Origin: an uncultured Prevotellaceae bacterium
GTDB taxonomy: Bacteria > Bacteroidota > Bacteroidia > Bacteroidales > Bacteroidaceae
Assembly: GCA_900316575.1 (NCBI GenBank)
Contig: ONDJ01000009.1
Coordinates: forward strand, 1 to 64,000
Reading direction: 5' to 3'
Length of the DNA: 64,000 nt
A program made the position numbers and the translations under genes. The notes below the pieces were generated by a model, which was not told the origin of the DNA, searched no databases, and saw only the letters and a program-made list of their open reading frames with translations. Below, piece by piece: positions 9,326 through 16,181 of this stretch. Each line of letters begins with the position of its first letter. The first letter of the stretch is position 1.

Positions 9326-9901
9326 ATGGAAAACTATTTTTACGTAGATAAGAACCAAAAGCAGGCAGGCCCCATCATGCCCAGCCAATTTGCCGCCGCT
9401 GGCGTAACGCCTCAAACCCTCGTTTGGCGAAAAGGCATAGACCAATGGACACCAGCTGGAGAGTTGGACGAATTGCGCGAATATTTCCATCCGCAAACAA
9501 ACGAAGCTACCCAACTGACCGCAACCCCATCCCCAGCAACAACTAAGCCATCGGCAGCTCCCGCGCATCCTACAACACAAGAGACCGCTCCATCCTTTGC
9601 CCCTTCTCAGCCAACCTCCACACCACAAGCAAATGAAATCCCCAACTACTTGTGGCTGGCAGTGCTCAGCGTTGTCTTTATGTGTTCGCCAATAGGCATC
9701 GTAGCCATACACCATGCCGCCAAGGTTGACTATTATTCCCTGCGTGGCAACATCAGCGAAGCAACGCGTCGGAGTGGATTGGCTCGCAAATGGAGCTTTA
9801 TCGCCCTTGCCATATCTTTTGTGTGGTTCCTCTTCCTCCTTTCAACCTTTGGAGGACAGATTGTCTCCTACCTCTACAGCAACTACGAATTTGCCTTCTA
9901 A
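9326..9901 (+). CDS. GYF_2 domain and CD225/dispanin-like membrane protein
   Basis: The 191-aa product has three parts. Residues 1-50 are a GYF_2 (DUF4339) domain with 'YVDKNQKQAGPIMPSQF' and 'LVWRKGIDQWTPAGEL'. Residues 55-105 are a Pro/Thr/Ala-rich linker. The C-terminal half has two transmembrane helices around 'LAVLSVVFMCSPIGIVAI' and an amphipathic 'ATRRSGLARKW', as in CD225 proteins. The family is common in Bacteroidota; membrane-bound protein interaction is inferred, and no reaction is known. Confidence 0.85.
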   Translation: MENYFYVDKNQKQAGPIMPSQFAAAGVTPQTLVWRKGIDQWTPAGELDELREYFHPQTNEATQLTATPSPATTKPSAAPAHPTTQETAPSFAPSQPTSTPQANEIPNYLWLAVLSVVFMCSPIGIVAIHHAAKVDYYSLRGNISEATRRSGLARKWSFIALAISFVWFLFLLSTFGGQIVSYLYSNYEFAF

Positions 9902-9953
9902 CAAAGGCTCACAAACAATCTCATTTTTTTAACTCATAAAAACTTAAAGACCA

Positions 9954-10502
9954 ATGAACAAAAAATTCATCTGCACCGTGTGCGGCTACGTACACGAAGG
10001 CTCCGAAGCCCCCGAGAAATGCCCCATCTGCGGCGTGCCCGCCAGCAAGTTTAAGGAAATGGAAGACACCGCTCTTCAATTTGTAGCCGAACACGTAGTA
10101 GGCGTGGCACAAGGCTGCGACGAAGAGATGATTAAAGACCTACAGTCCAACTTCCAAGGCGAATGTAGCGAAGTAGGCATGTATCTCGCCATGAGCCGTC
10201 AGGCCGACCGCGAAGGATATCCCGAAATAGCCGAAGCCTTCAAGCGCTATGCATGGGAAGAAGCCGAACATGCCGCCAAGTTTGCCGAACTACTCGGTGA
10301 AATCGTTTGGGACACCAAGACCAACCTTGAAAAGCGCATGGCTGCCGAGGCTGGAGCCTGCGAAGACAAAACACGCATCGCCAAACGCGCCAAAGCCCTT
10401 GACCTCGATGCCATCCACGACACTGTCCACGAAATGGCACGCGACGAAGCCCGCCACGGCCAAGGCTTCCAAGGACTCTACAACCGCTACTTCAAGAAGT
10501 AA
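9954..10502 (+). CDS. Rubrerythrin with N-terminal rubredoxin-like domain (reverse rubrerythrin)
   Basis: The 182-aa product has an N-terminal rubredoxin-like Fe(Cys)4 site ('CTVCGY' and 'CPICGVP', about residues 7-27) followed by a ferritin-like di-iron four-helix domain with '[12 protein letters not shown]', '[12 protein letters not shown]' and '[11 protein letters not shown]'. This domain order is the reverse of classical rubrerythrin. The family reduces peroxide in anaerobes. It is the last host gene before the prophage and ends at a terminator. Confidence 0.95.
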   Translation: MNKKFICTVCGYVHEGSEAPEKCPICGVPASKFKEMEDTALQFVAEHVVGVAQGCDEEMIKDLQSNFQGECSEVGMYLAMSRQADREGYPEIAEAFKRYAWEEAEHAAKFAELLGEIVWDTKTNLEKRMAAEAGACEDKTRIAKRAKALDLDAIHDTVHEMARDEARHGQGFQGLYNRYFKK

Positions 10503-10545
10503 ATAGAACCTACGTTTCTTTCCAAAACGTTTTAACCCATAGAAG

Positions 10546-10579
10546 AGAGGATGTGTCAAATCGGCGCACCCTCTTTTTT
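10546..10579 (+). terminator. Terminator after the rubrerythrin gene
   Basis: An imperfect 10-bp stem (10546-10555 with 10565-10574, two G-T or mismatched positions) is followed by a T tract, 44 nt after the rubrerythrin stop. Confidence 0.6.
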
Positions 10580-10651
10580 GTAGATTCCTGACTTCAGCGA
10601 TGCGTCCCCCAGTTCCGCACTCGCGCTGACACTTTGCCCATTAGTAAAAAG

Positions 10652-10685
10652 AAAAAAGGGAAGCCTGCCTGAGGTTTCCCTTTTT
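10652..10685 (-). terminator. Original tRNA-Ser terminator stranded at the left end
   Basis: The A5-GGGAA / TTCCC-T5 hairpin works on the minus strand and lies about 10 nt beyond the tRNA-like 3' end (encoded CCA included) at 10692-10707. Its position is what one expects downstream of a leftward tRNA-Ser gene before phage insertion. It could also terminate rightward read-through. Confidence 0.6.
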
Positions 10686-10694
10686 GTATAAATG

Positions 10695-10707
10695 GCGGAG
10701 AGTGAGG
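10695..10707 (-). other. attL core: orphan tRNA-Ser 3' end
   Basis: The 13 bases GCGGAGAGTGAGG equal 57114-57126, the 3' end of the intact tRNA-Ser gene on the same strand. The bases to the left read, on the minus strand, CTCTCCG-CCA, a tRNA acceptor end with encoded CCA. On this reading phage DNA starts at about 10708. Confidence 0.7.
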
Positions 10708-10821
10708 CTCTAAGAGCTATTTCGCCAAAGGCTATCAAACGCGCGCAAACGTCCATTTTACGGGCTTTTGTGTTTTTTAGTGGTAACGATTGAAACCGCG
10801 TATTCCATATTAGTAAACCTA

Positions 10822-10847
10822 TTTTCGGGTACTTTTTCGGGTACTTA
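10822..10847. repeat. 26-bp direct repeat, left copy (candidate integrase arm site)
   Basis: This is identical to 57057-57082. It consists of two GTACCCGAAAA-type motifs in tandem (minus-strand reading) and overlaps the integrase stop codon. Inside the circular phage the two copies would flank the attachment core at unequal distances (about 31 and 114 nt), as integrase arm-type sites do. The alternative is that this repeat is itself the attachment core. Confidence 0.65.
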
Positions 10848-12164
10848 TTTTTCGGGCGTTTCGTCGTCAGAGCCGAAAGCGTCAAACTTCGCCATGTTTT
10901 CTATTTTGGCAGCGTCCACGATTTTAATATACGGCTTCATTGCCTTATAGTCGCTGTGTCCTGTCCATTTCATTATAACGGGCGCAGGAATACCAAGCCG
11001 AAGGGCGTTTACTATAAAAGTCCTACGCCCGGCGTGAGTAGTAAGAACGCTATACTTAGGCACTACCTGCTCTATACGTTCGTGTCCGCAGAATTGAACA
11101 ATACGCACGGGTTCAGTTATTCCTGCTTCCTCGGCGGCATCGTGTAAGTGTTCGTTCATTGTGGCATTTGCCACCACAGGAAGGGCAAGCCCACGCGGAA
11201 AGCGGATATCCTTATATTTGTCGAGGATTGAAAGCGCGTATTTGTTCAGTTCTATATGAAGCCTGTCGTTAGTCTTCTTAGTGATTACAACCATATATGG
11301 CGGATTTGCCGTTAGGTGCAAGTCAGAACGGCGAAGCTTTGCAACGTCAGAGTAGCGAAGCCCCGTAAAGCTGCAGAAGCAGAAGACATCACGAACGGGA
11401 GCGAAGGAAGGGTTAGAGCCCGAAAATTTGAAGTTAAGGAAGTCCTGCAGCTCTTCCCATTCCAAGTATATAACTTCTTTGCAGTCAAGCCCCGGAAGAC
11501 GGGGGCGGTACTGCTGATGTGCCAGCCCGTTATAGTAGCCGTTGGCAGCAGCCCAGCGTAAGAACCAGCGGAGAAAGCCGATGTTCTTATCTATTGACGG
11601 GTTAAGCATTTTCTTTTTCTTGATTAGGTAGCTTTTCACGAAGTCCGCGAAGTCTTCCTTTGAGAACGTGGAAAGCGACAGGTTAGAACGCCAGCCCGTC
11701 AGATGCAAGCGCAGGGAAGAAAACTTCGTATATGTCGCCTTAGTCCAGCTTTTATCGTACCCTTCCGCTTTCGTGAATTTGTCGAAGTATTGGTAGAAGT
11801 CCGACTCTTCCGCTTTGGCAGAGGTACGACCAGCGGACAGGTTAAAGGCTTCCTTAAATTCCTTCACGTCCGGGGCGCGTCTATTGTCAAGCTCAAAGCG
11901 CGTTAGCACGTCTTCAACCAACGCGCACAGCTTCACGATAGCGCGGTTTATTTCGCCAGCAGCCTGCCCTGCTTTGTTCTTAGTGTTAGGGCGTACCACT
12001 TCATTAACGGCATCCCATTTGGAAGGCGCGACAGCGTAGCCGCTTCTTAAGTCCGCACGGTAGCCCAACCAAGAAACGCGCAGCCTAATGGCGGCTTCTT
12101 CCGCCACTTCTTCGCCTTTGTTGTTTGGCTTAACGTGAAGCCCCAGCTTTATACTATACTTCAT
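10845..12164 (-). CDS. Tyrosine recombinase (phage integrase)
   Basis: The 439-aa product has an N-terminal arm-binding/SAM-like region of the Bacteroidetes type and a C-terminal catalytic domain. Catalytic residues are visible: the first Arg in 'TGLRYSD', His-x-x-Arg in 'THAGRRTF', a second His in 'WTGHSD', and the nucleophilic Tyr in 'MKPYIK'. It integrates and, with partners, excises the element. It lies directly inside attL and is transcribed toward it. Its start overlaps the stop of the upstream regulator by 4 nt (ATGA), so the two are translationally coupled. Confidence 0.95.
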   Translation of the reverse strand: MKYSIKLGLHVKPNNKGEEVAEEAAIRLRVSWLGYRADLRSGYAVAPSKWDAVNEVVRPNTKNKAGQAAGEINRAIVKLCALVEDVLTRFELDNRRAPDVKEFKEAFNLSAGRTSAKAEESDFYQYFDKFTKAEGYDKSWTKATYTKFSSLRLHLTGWRSNLSLSTFSKEDFADFVKSYLIKKKKMLNPSIDKNIGFLRWFLRWAAANGYYNGLAHQQYRPRLPGLDCKEVIYLEWEELQDFLNFKFSGSNPSFAPVRDVFCFCSFTGLRYSDVAKLRRSDLHLTANPPYMVVITKKTNDRLHIELNKYALSILDKYKDIRFPRGLALPVVANATMNEHLHDAAEEAGITEPVRIVQFCGHERIEQVVPKYSVLTTHAGRRTFIVNALRLGIPAPVIMKWTGHSDYKAMKPYIKIVDAAKIENMAKFDAFGSDDETPEK

Positions 12165-12478
12165 TGCTTACCCGTCATTTTCCGCGTTAGCATATTGCCG
12201 CGCCCCGTTATTAGCCAGCTTGCAGATATTGGGAAATTGGCAACCAGCGCGTAGATAGCTTCTATTTCCACGTTCTTATAGCGTGAAGTCTTACCCGTAG
12301 GAGTAACGCCGAACTCTAAACGCATTTCGCGGTAGCGCGGAGAGCTAAGCGAGTTTTCGACACAGAAAGACCCCAGCGCACTAACGAGCTTGTAGGTAAC
12401 AAGCGCGTCGATCGCTTGAAAGAAACGACGGCTTACGCCTTCGCTTATTGGCGATTGCTTTACGATTGTCCGGGGCAT
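12161..12478 (-). CDS. Small XRE-like DNA-binding regulator, candidate excisionase/repressor
   Basis: The 105-aa product ends with 'IYALVANFPISASWLITGRGNML'-type sequence, resembling the segment that follows the helix-turn-helix in Bacteroidota XRE-type phage regulators ('YP.INP.WLL.G.GEM'). The N-terminal part, 'RFFQAIDALVTYKLVSALGSF', fits a degenerate HTH. It sits between the repressor side and the integrase and is coupled to int by an ATGA overlap, so a role in lysogeny control is inferred. Its own start overlaps the preceding small gene by 19 nt. Confidence 0.6.
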   Translation of the reverse strand: MPRTIVKQSPISEGVSRRFFQAIDALVTYKLVSALGSFCVENSLSSPRYREMRLEFGVTPTGKTSRYKNVEIEAIYALVANFPISASWLITGRGNMLTRKMTGKQ

Positions 12479-12654
12479 AACTTCGCGTTTTTGAGGTTTG
12501 ACAGCATTACGTTATAGTCACTTTCCGACACTTCCGCCGTTTCCTTCCCTTCAAGGTAGGCAGCTTCCAAAGCGTCGAAGACGGGCGCAGGGATATAAGG
12601 ATAGTAAGCCCGTTTTGAGTAGAACGAATCCACGTTTATAGAAATAGTACCCAT
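12460..12654 (-). CDS. Small conserved-looking phage protein of unknown function
   Basis: The 64-aa product starts at ATG 12654. A longer open frame to 12999 exists, but it runs through an AT-rich intergenic stretch and into the neighbouring gene, so I reject the extension. The sequence 'YIPAPVFDALEAAYLEGKETAEVSESDYN' looks like a helical, acidic protein, and I do not recognise a domain. It is the first gene of the leftward int operon. Confidence 0.55.
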   Translation of the reverse strand: MGTISINVDSFYSKRAYYPYIPAPVFDALEAAYLEGKETAEVSESDYNVMLSNLKNAKLCPGQS

Positions 12655-12766
12655 ATAGCAGTTATTTTTGTTAAATTTCGCGTCTAAGCGCGTCAAATAT
12701 AAAAATGGTATAGTTGCAAGCTGAAAAGATTTGAAGCGATTGTAGGGGCATTTCTGCCCGTTTTTC

Positions 12767-12781
12767 GTATTAAGGTAATAT
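12767..12781. promoter_or_regulatory. GTATTA-N3-TAATAC family operator, copy 1
   Basis: GTATTAAGGTAATAT lies in the 178-bp gap upstream of the leftward int operon. It is part of an 18-bp identity (12762-12779) with copy 3 at 27878-27895. The rest of the gap (12655-12832) is AT-rich with an alternating GC tract near 12815-12826, and I see no gene in it. Confidence 0.5.
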
Positions 12782-12832
12782 GACACATTTTGCCCCTTTA
12801 TATATAGATAATGGACGCGCGCGCGCATGATG

Positions 12833-13318
12833 TTACAGCCACAAGTAGGTAAACGCCACACAGAACACACCATTAACACGCGAAGCCATAACGAGGAACT
12901 TTGAACCCTGCCACGTTTGGGCGTTACCGTCGTAGTCAGTAGCAACGCCAAAGATGCTGCGCAAGTGCTTTCGTATTTTCTCCTCGTCCATTTCGTCATA
13001 GAAAGCAGACACGTTGTTTATACGGTAGCCTTTAGACGATACGAACACAGAAACGGCTGGGCGGCTTTGACCGATACGGAAAAGACCTAAATCGTATTGA
13101 GATAGTGAAGCCTTAACAACGCCGCCGCTTTCGGTTTTGATTAACTCCAAGTCGCGCAGATAGTGAGTAATAGAATCGCCAAAAACGAGATTACCCAACT
13201 TTTGCCGCGTTTCTAAATCTTCCATATTTTGCAGTTGCGCCTGTTCGGTTACGACGATTTGCGACCAAGCGGAAAAGCACAGGAACGAAAGACAGATAAG
13301 TAATATATACTTTTTCAT
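12833..13318 (-). CDS. Exported protein in the lysogeny module, unknown function
   Basis: The 161-aa product starts with a clear Sec signal peptide (Lys-Lys, a hydrophobic core over residues 4-17, and a predicted cut near 'AWS-Q'). The mature part has no domain I recognise; 'VSVFVSSKGYRINNVSAFYDEMDEEKIRKHL' suggests alternating strands and helices. It lies between the repressor and integrase genes on the lysogenic strand, where genes for superinfection exclusion or lysogenic conversion are often found. That role is inferred from position only. Confidence 0.7.
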   Translation of the reverse strand: MKKYILLICLSFLCFSAWSQIVVTEQAQLQNMEDLETRQKLGNLVFGDSITHYLRDLELIKTESGGVVKASLSQYDLGLFRIGQSRPAVSVFVSSKGYRINNVSAFYDEMDEEKIRKHLRSIFGVATDYDGNAQTWQGSKFLVMASRVNGVFCVAFTYLWL

Positions 13319-13374
13319 TTAATTATATATTTTTGGTTGATACTACCAGCGTGGAACTTTACAGCCGTCAAACA

Positions 13375-13830
13375 TTAACCGACAGCGGCACATGTGGCAT
13401 CGTCGCCATGCTGGGCAGCGGCTTTTTTCAATTCGCGCGTTAATTCTGCCAACGTTTCCTGTTGGCTTTCAATAATAGAGGTTAGCCGCTCGTTAGCAGC
13501 CATTAAACGCGCTTTTTCATTACGCGCATCTTCAAGCAGACGCTCCAGCATTTGAGAGGGTAACAGGCTTTGAGATTGCCACACATTTTCCTCACGTTTT
13601 TCTAATTGCATTTCGCCAATACCAGCAAGCAGCCACTGCGGATTTAATAACGGGTACAATTCCGATATTTTAGACATAACCGATGGCGACACCGATTTAC
13701 GCATACTTGACACATAGGCAGGGGAAAGACCTACACGTTTGCAAAATTCACGGTCAGTAATACCCAGCGTACTAATAAAATATCGCAGCCGTTGCTGTAC
13801 AGTTGTTAGGTTTTGTTTTAATTCGTCCAT
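13375..13830 (-). CDS. XRE-family prophage repressor
   Basis: The 151-aa product has an N-terminal helix-turn-helix (about residues 10-65, 'ITDREFCKRVGLSPAYVSSMRK') followed by 'LYPLLNPQWLLAGIGEM', typical of Bacteroidota phage repressors. A C-terminal coiled coil (about 85-140) probably mediates oligomerisation. There is no LexA-like peptidase domain, so induction by RecA self-cleavage is unlikely. It is transcribed leftward, away from the early genes, as a CI-like gene would be. Confidence 0.85.
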   Translation of the reverse strand: MDELKQNLTTVQQRLRYFISTLGITDREFCKRVGLSPAYVSSMRKSVSPSVMSKISELYPLLNPQWLLAGIGEMQLEKREENVWQSQSLLPSQMLERLLEDARNEKARLMAANERLTSIIESQQETLAELTRELKKAAAQHGDDATCAAVG

Positions 13831-14042
13831 ATATTGTTAAGCACTTAAAATGTTATGAAAAGTTAAAATCTGAAACTTTTTAGTCATTTGTTATGTGAAT
13901 GTTGTTTATTTGTTATAAATTTGCACCCAGTAAGCGATAAGTTTGCAAGCCTAACAACTTTTCGAGTGCAAAAGTAAGCATTTTCTTTCAGTCGCGCAAT
14001 AGCGTAAACACGTCAAAAGCAAGAATTAAAATAACAGGCTAT
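13831..14042. promoter_or_regulatory. Repressor/early-gene control region
   Basis: This 212-bp gap lies between the repressor and the first rightward gene. A rightward -7 box TAAATTTGC is at 13916-13924, and a leftward TACTTTTGC (GCAAAAGTA at 13968-13976) lies downstream of it, so the two predicted transcripts overlap at their 5' ends. A 7-bp inverted repeat, AAAAGTT-N9-AACTTTT, is at 13858-13880 and a direct repeat TTTGTTAT at 13887 and 13909; both are candidate operators. Confidence 0.5.
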
Positions 14043-14267
14043 ATGGATTATACAACAACTTACATTAACAGAAATTACCTTATTAAAGTTTACGGCTTTG
14101 ATAACGAAGGTAAGCGTATTAACAAGCTGCTGGGCGTTTCGGGTTTGATAGCCTTAATAGGCGTAGAACTTGCCAACAAGTTTGTAGGACGCGCAGAGCG
14201 TAGCCGACAGGATTGTACGGTTTGCAAGTTACGCAGGGGTTTACAGGTAAGCTTATATCTTCACTAA
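14043..14267 (+). CDS. First rightward early gene, small unknown protein
   Basis: The 74-aa product opens 'MDYTTTYINRNYLIKVYGFD' and ends in a basic, Cys-containing stretch ('QDCTVCKLRRG'). No domain is recognised. Its position immediately right of the control region corresponds to a cro-like slot, but I see no helix-turn-helix. The ATG is preceded by CAGGCTAT, one of the recurring phage leaders. Confidence 0.6.
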   Translation: MDYTTTYINRNYLIKVYGFDNEGKRINKLLGVSGLIALIGVELANKFVGRAERSRQDCTVCKLRRGLQVSLYLH

Positions 14268-14281
14268 AATAATACAGCTAT

Positions 14282-14650
14282 ATGGAACAGACGATTAAAC
14301 AACAGCAGCAGGAGCTAATAGAGAAGCTCCAGCAGGGACAGGAAGAACTGCTTAAGAAGTTCGACGCGGAAGGCTACGTAGTAGCCGGGTACGGCGGCGA
14401 CACCTACTACTGCTTTGTAGGCACAGGCAGGGGATTTAACGGCGCGGCACTTGCACCACAAAGCAGAAGACCGCACATCTTCACGACGAAGCAGGAAGCA
14501 CAACGCGAAGCCGACAACGGCATCTACAGGAACGGACGCGACGAGGTTATAGCCCTTAAGGTGGAAGAAGTCCGTACTTACTTCCGCAAAATTCACGCGG
14601 AGATAGAAAAGAACATACAGACTATTAAGGAACAATTCAGCAAACAATAA
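14282..14650 (+). CDS. Early phage protein, unknown function
   Basis: The 122-aa product has a Gln/Glu-rich N-terminal helix (1-30), a compact Gly/Tyr-rich centre ('GYVVAGYGGDTYYCFVG'), and a long C-terminal helix (about 85-120). I do not recognise a family. The start is preceded by ACAGCTAT, and a small GGGGC-GAAA-GCCCC hairpin follows the gene at about 14660-14675. Confidence 0.6.
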   Translation: MEQTIKQQQQELIEKLQQGQEELLKKFDAEGYVVAGYGGDTYYCFVGTGRGFNGAALAPQSRRPHIFTTKQEAQREADNGIYRNGRDEVIALKVEEVRTYFRKIHAEIEKNIQTIKEQFSKQ

Positions 14651-14696
14651 CACCGGGTAGGGGCGAAAGCCCCACCCCATAAAAACGGAAAGCTAT

Positions 14697-14975
14697 ATGG
14701 ATAAGAACTACAGCGAAACGATTGCAATAAACGCCCTTATAAGCGTTTTGCAGGATGTCATAAACAACGGCAACGAGAACCCGGAGTTTGACAGCGAAAG
14801 CGGCTTTGCTAACATTTCAGACGGGAGCAGACACCAACCTATCATCCTATTAGACCGCGAAGACGTTAGCAACCTTATTCCCTTCTTAGAGGAACAGATG
14901 GCAGACCAGCGGACTATAGACTACTTTAAGAACATCGGCGAAGCAAAGCCGATCGAGAACGACAAACAGGGGTAA
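14697..14975 (+). CDS. Early phage protein, unknown function
   Basis: The 92-aa acidic product contains 'ETIAINALISVLQDVINNG' and 'LLDREDVSNLIPFLEEQM', two predicted helices of about 18 residues around a loop. It has no recognised domain. It is preceded by the AAAGCTAT leader. Confidence 0.55.
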   Translation: MDKNYSETIAINALISVLQDVINNGNENPEFDSESGFANISDGSRHQPIILLDREDVSNLIPFLEEQMADQRTIDYFKNIGEAKPIENDKQG

Positions 14976-14997
14976 GGGGTAGTTATACCCTAAACCC

Positions 14998-15012
14998 GTA
15001 TTAAAATAATAC
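14998..15012. promoter_or_regulatory. GTATTA-N3-TAATAC family operator, copy 2
   Basis: GTATTAAAATAATAC, with perfect 6-bp arms, ends 4 nt before the ATG of the regulator gene at 15017. A protein bound here would block initiation of that gene, so autoregulation by its product is an economical guess. Confidence 0.5.
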
Positions 15013-15016
15013 GATT

Positions 15017-15262
15017 ATGGTTATAACAGGACAGACAAACAAACAGAAACAGGCGTTAGGCTTCCGCCGTGGACTTGCACAGGTTCGCATGGGAGAGTAC
15101 GCAGAAGTACGCGAAGCACTTATGGAAGCTTTAGGCATAAACAACCGCAACAGCCTCGCAGCCTACGCCAGCGGAAGACAGGAAATGAAAGTAACACAGG
15201 CGGAAGCCGTAGAAGGCGTTTTTAACCGCTATGGCGTAACTAAAAACATTTGGGGCGAATGA
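15017..15262 (+). CDS. Small helix-turn-helix (Cro-like) regulator
   Basis: The 81-aa basic N terminus is followed by 'EVREALMEALGINNRNSLAAYASGRQEMKVTQAEAVEGVFNRYGV', which reads as a helix-turn-helix with recognition helix 'SLAAYASGR'. Its ATG follows the perfect palindrome at 14998-15012. The stop overlaps the next gene's ATG (ATGA). Confidence 0.6.
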   Translation: MVITGQTNKQKQALGFRRGLAQVRMGEYAEVREALMEALGINNRNSLAAYASGRQEMKVTQAEAVEGVFNRYGVTKNIWGE

Positions 15263-15663
15263 TACTTAATGCAGAACTTACAAAGCGCGAAAACGAGGTA
15301 GCGGAGCTGCTGGCGTGGGGCGCAGCAAAGAAAGAGGTAGCCGACAGGCTGTTTATTTCGACGCGCACCGTAGAGAACACAGCTCGGAACATATACGCCA
15401 AGACAGGCGTACAGAAGGCTACGGAACTTTGCGTTTGGTGGTTTTGCAAAAAGTGTGGAGTATCGCCCAGCTTAGACCCACTTAAACGCGCCTTCTACGC
15501 TTTGGTATTGTTGGCTGTCTTCATTCCGCGAGAATTGACAGCGAACGGCGACCTGTTCAGAGTAGGACGCAGAACGGCAAAGACGGCGAGAACCTACAGG
15601 GCTTCAAGACGAAAAAGCGAAGGTTTGGATATTACAGACTTCATTAAAACGACAGCTATATGA
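15259..15663 (+). CDS. LuxR/GerE-type helix-turn-helix protein
   Basis: The first 60 residues are a GerE/LuxR DNA-binding domain: 'LTKRENEVAELLAWGAAKKEVADRLFISTRTVENTARNIYAKTGV'. The rest (about 65-134) has a hydrophobic segment 'AFYALVLLAVFI' and a basic tail; there is no receiver or ligand domain. The ATG at 15259 is chosen over TTG 15250 because it gives the ATGA overlap with the gene before. A phage transcription regulator is likely; its target is unknown. Confidence 0.75.
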   Translation: MILNAELTKRENEVAELLAWGAAKKEVADRLFISTRTVENTARNIYAKTGVQKATELCVWWFCKKCGVSPSLDPLKRAFYALVLLAVFIPRELTANGDLFRVGRRTAKTARTYRASRRKSEGLDITDFIKTTAI

Positions 15664-15875
15664 AAAAGCAACTTGCACTATTAGTAGCCTTACTGATTTT
15701 AGGCACTATTTGGGTACGCAGCATCAAGGAACAGGTAGCCTACGCGGACACCGACTGCCCGGCTTGCGGAAGCAACGAGGTTTTAGACTTCGGAGAGACA
15801 GACGACGGGCAGCATTGCCACTGCTACGATTGCGGACAGGAATTTTACTTAACACCAGCCAGCGACTATGAGTAA
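15660..15875 (+). CDS. Membrane-anchored zinc-ribbon small protein
   Basis: The 71-aa product has an N-terminal transmembrane or signal-anchor segment (residues 4-19) and a C-terminal zinc ribbon made by 'CPAC' (33-36) and 'CYDC' (55-58). The combination is unusual for a phage early gene. The start overlaps the previous gene by 4 nt and the end overlaps the next by 8 nt, so it is part of a tightly packed operon. Confidence 0.65.
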   Translation: MKKQLALLVALLILGTIWVRSIKEQVAYADTDCPACGSNEVLDFGETDDGQHCHCYDCGQEFYLTPASDYE

Positions 15876-16155
15876 GTACGACCAAAACACGCGAGTAATA
15901 GACCTGACGCTGGGCGAACTTCTTAGCGCAATAGAAGAAAAGGTCAGAGAGGTTCAGAACAGCCAGCAGCAGACAGCGGAAAGCGACAGGCATTTTGTTT
16001 ACGGCTTGAAGGGCTTAGCCAAGCTATTAGGATGCAGCAAGACGACAGCAGCCCGGCTTAAGGCTACAGGCAACTACGACGAAGCTATAACGCAGGTAGG
16101 CGCACTCCTTATTATTGACGCGGACAAAGTGTTAGAGATAGCAAGAAACAAGTAA
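15868..16155 (+). CDS. DUF3853-like HTH phage protein
   Basis: The 95-aa product has the layout of the Bacteroidota DUF3853 family: an N-terminal helical part and a C-terminal excisionase/MerR-like winged helix, 'GLKGLAKLLGCSKTTAARLKATGNYDEAITQVGALLIIDADKVL'. DNA binding is predicted; an accessory or excision role is possible. The family assignment is from memory of its sequence pattern. Confidence 0.65.
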   Translation: MSKYDQNTRVIDLTLGELLSAIEEKVREVQNSQQQTAESDRHFVYGLKGLAKLLGCSKTTAARLKATGNYDEAITQVGALLIIDADKVLEIARNK

Positions 16156-16181
16156 TTAACCCTTTTAATAACAACAGCTCT

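Noticed and set aside
10556-10885. Open reading frame across the left prophage end (minus strand), with KYPKKYPK produced by the tandem repeat
   Set aside because: It crosses the attachment core, two hairpins and the int stop, and has no coding look; it is a by-product of the repeats.
12655-12999. N-terminal extension of the 64-aa phage gene
   Set aside because: The extension runs through the AT-rich operator gap and the neighbouring exported-protein gene; no sign of a real domain.
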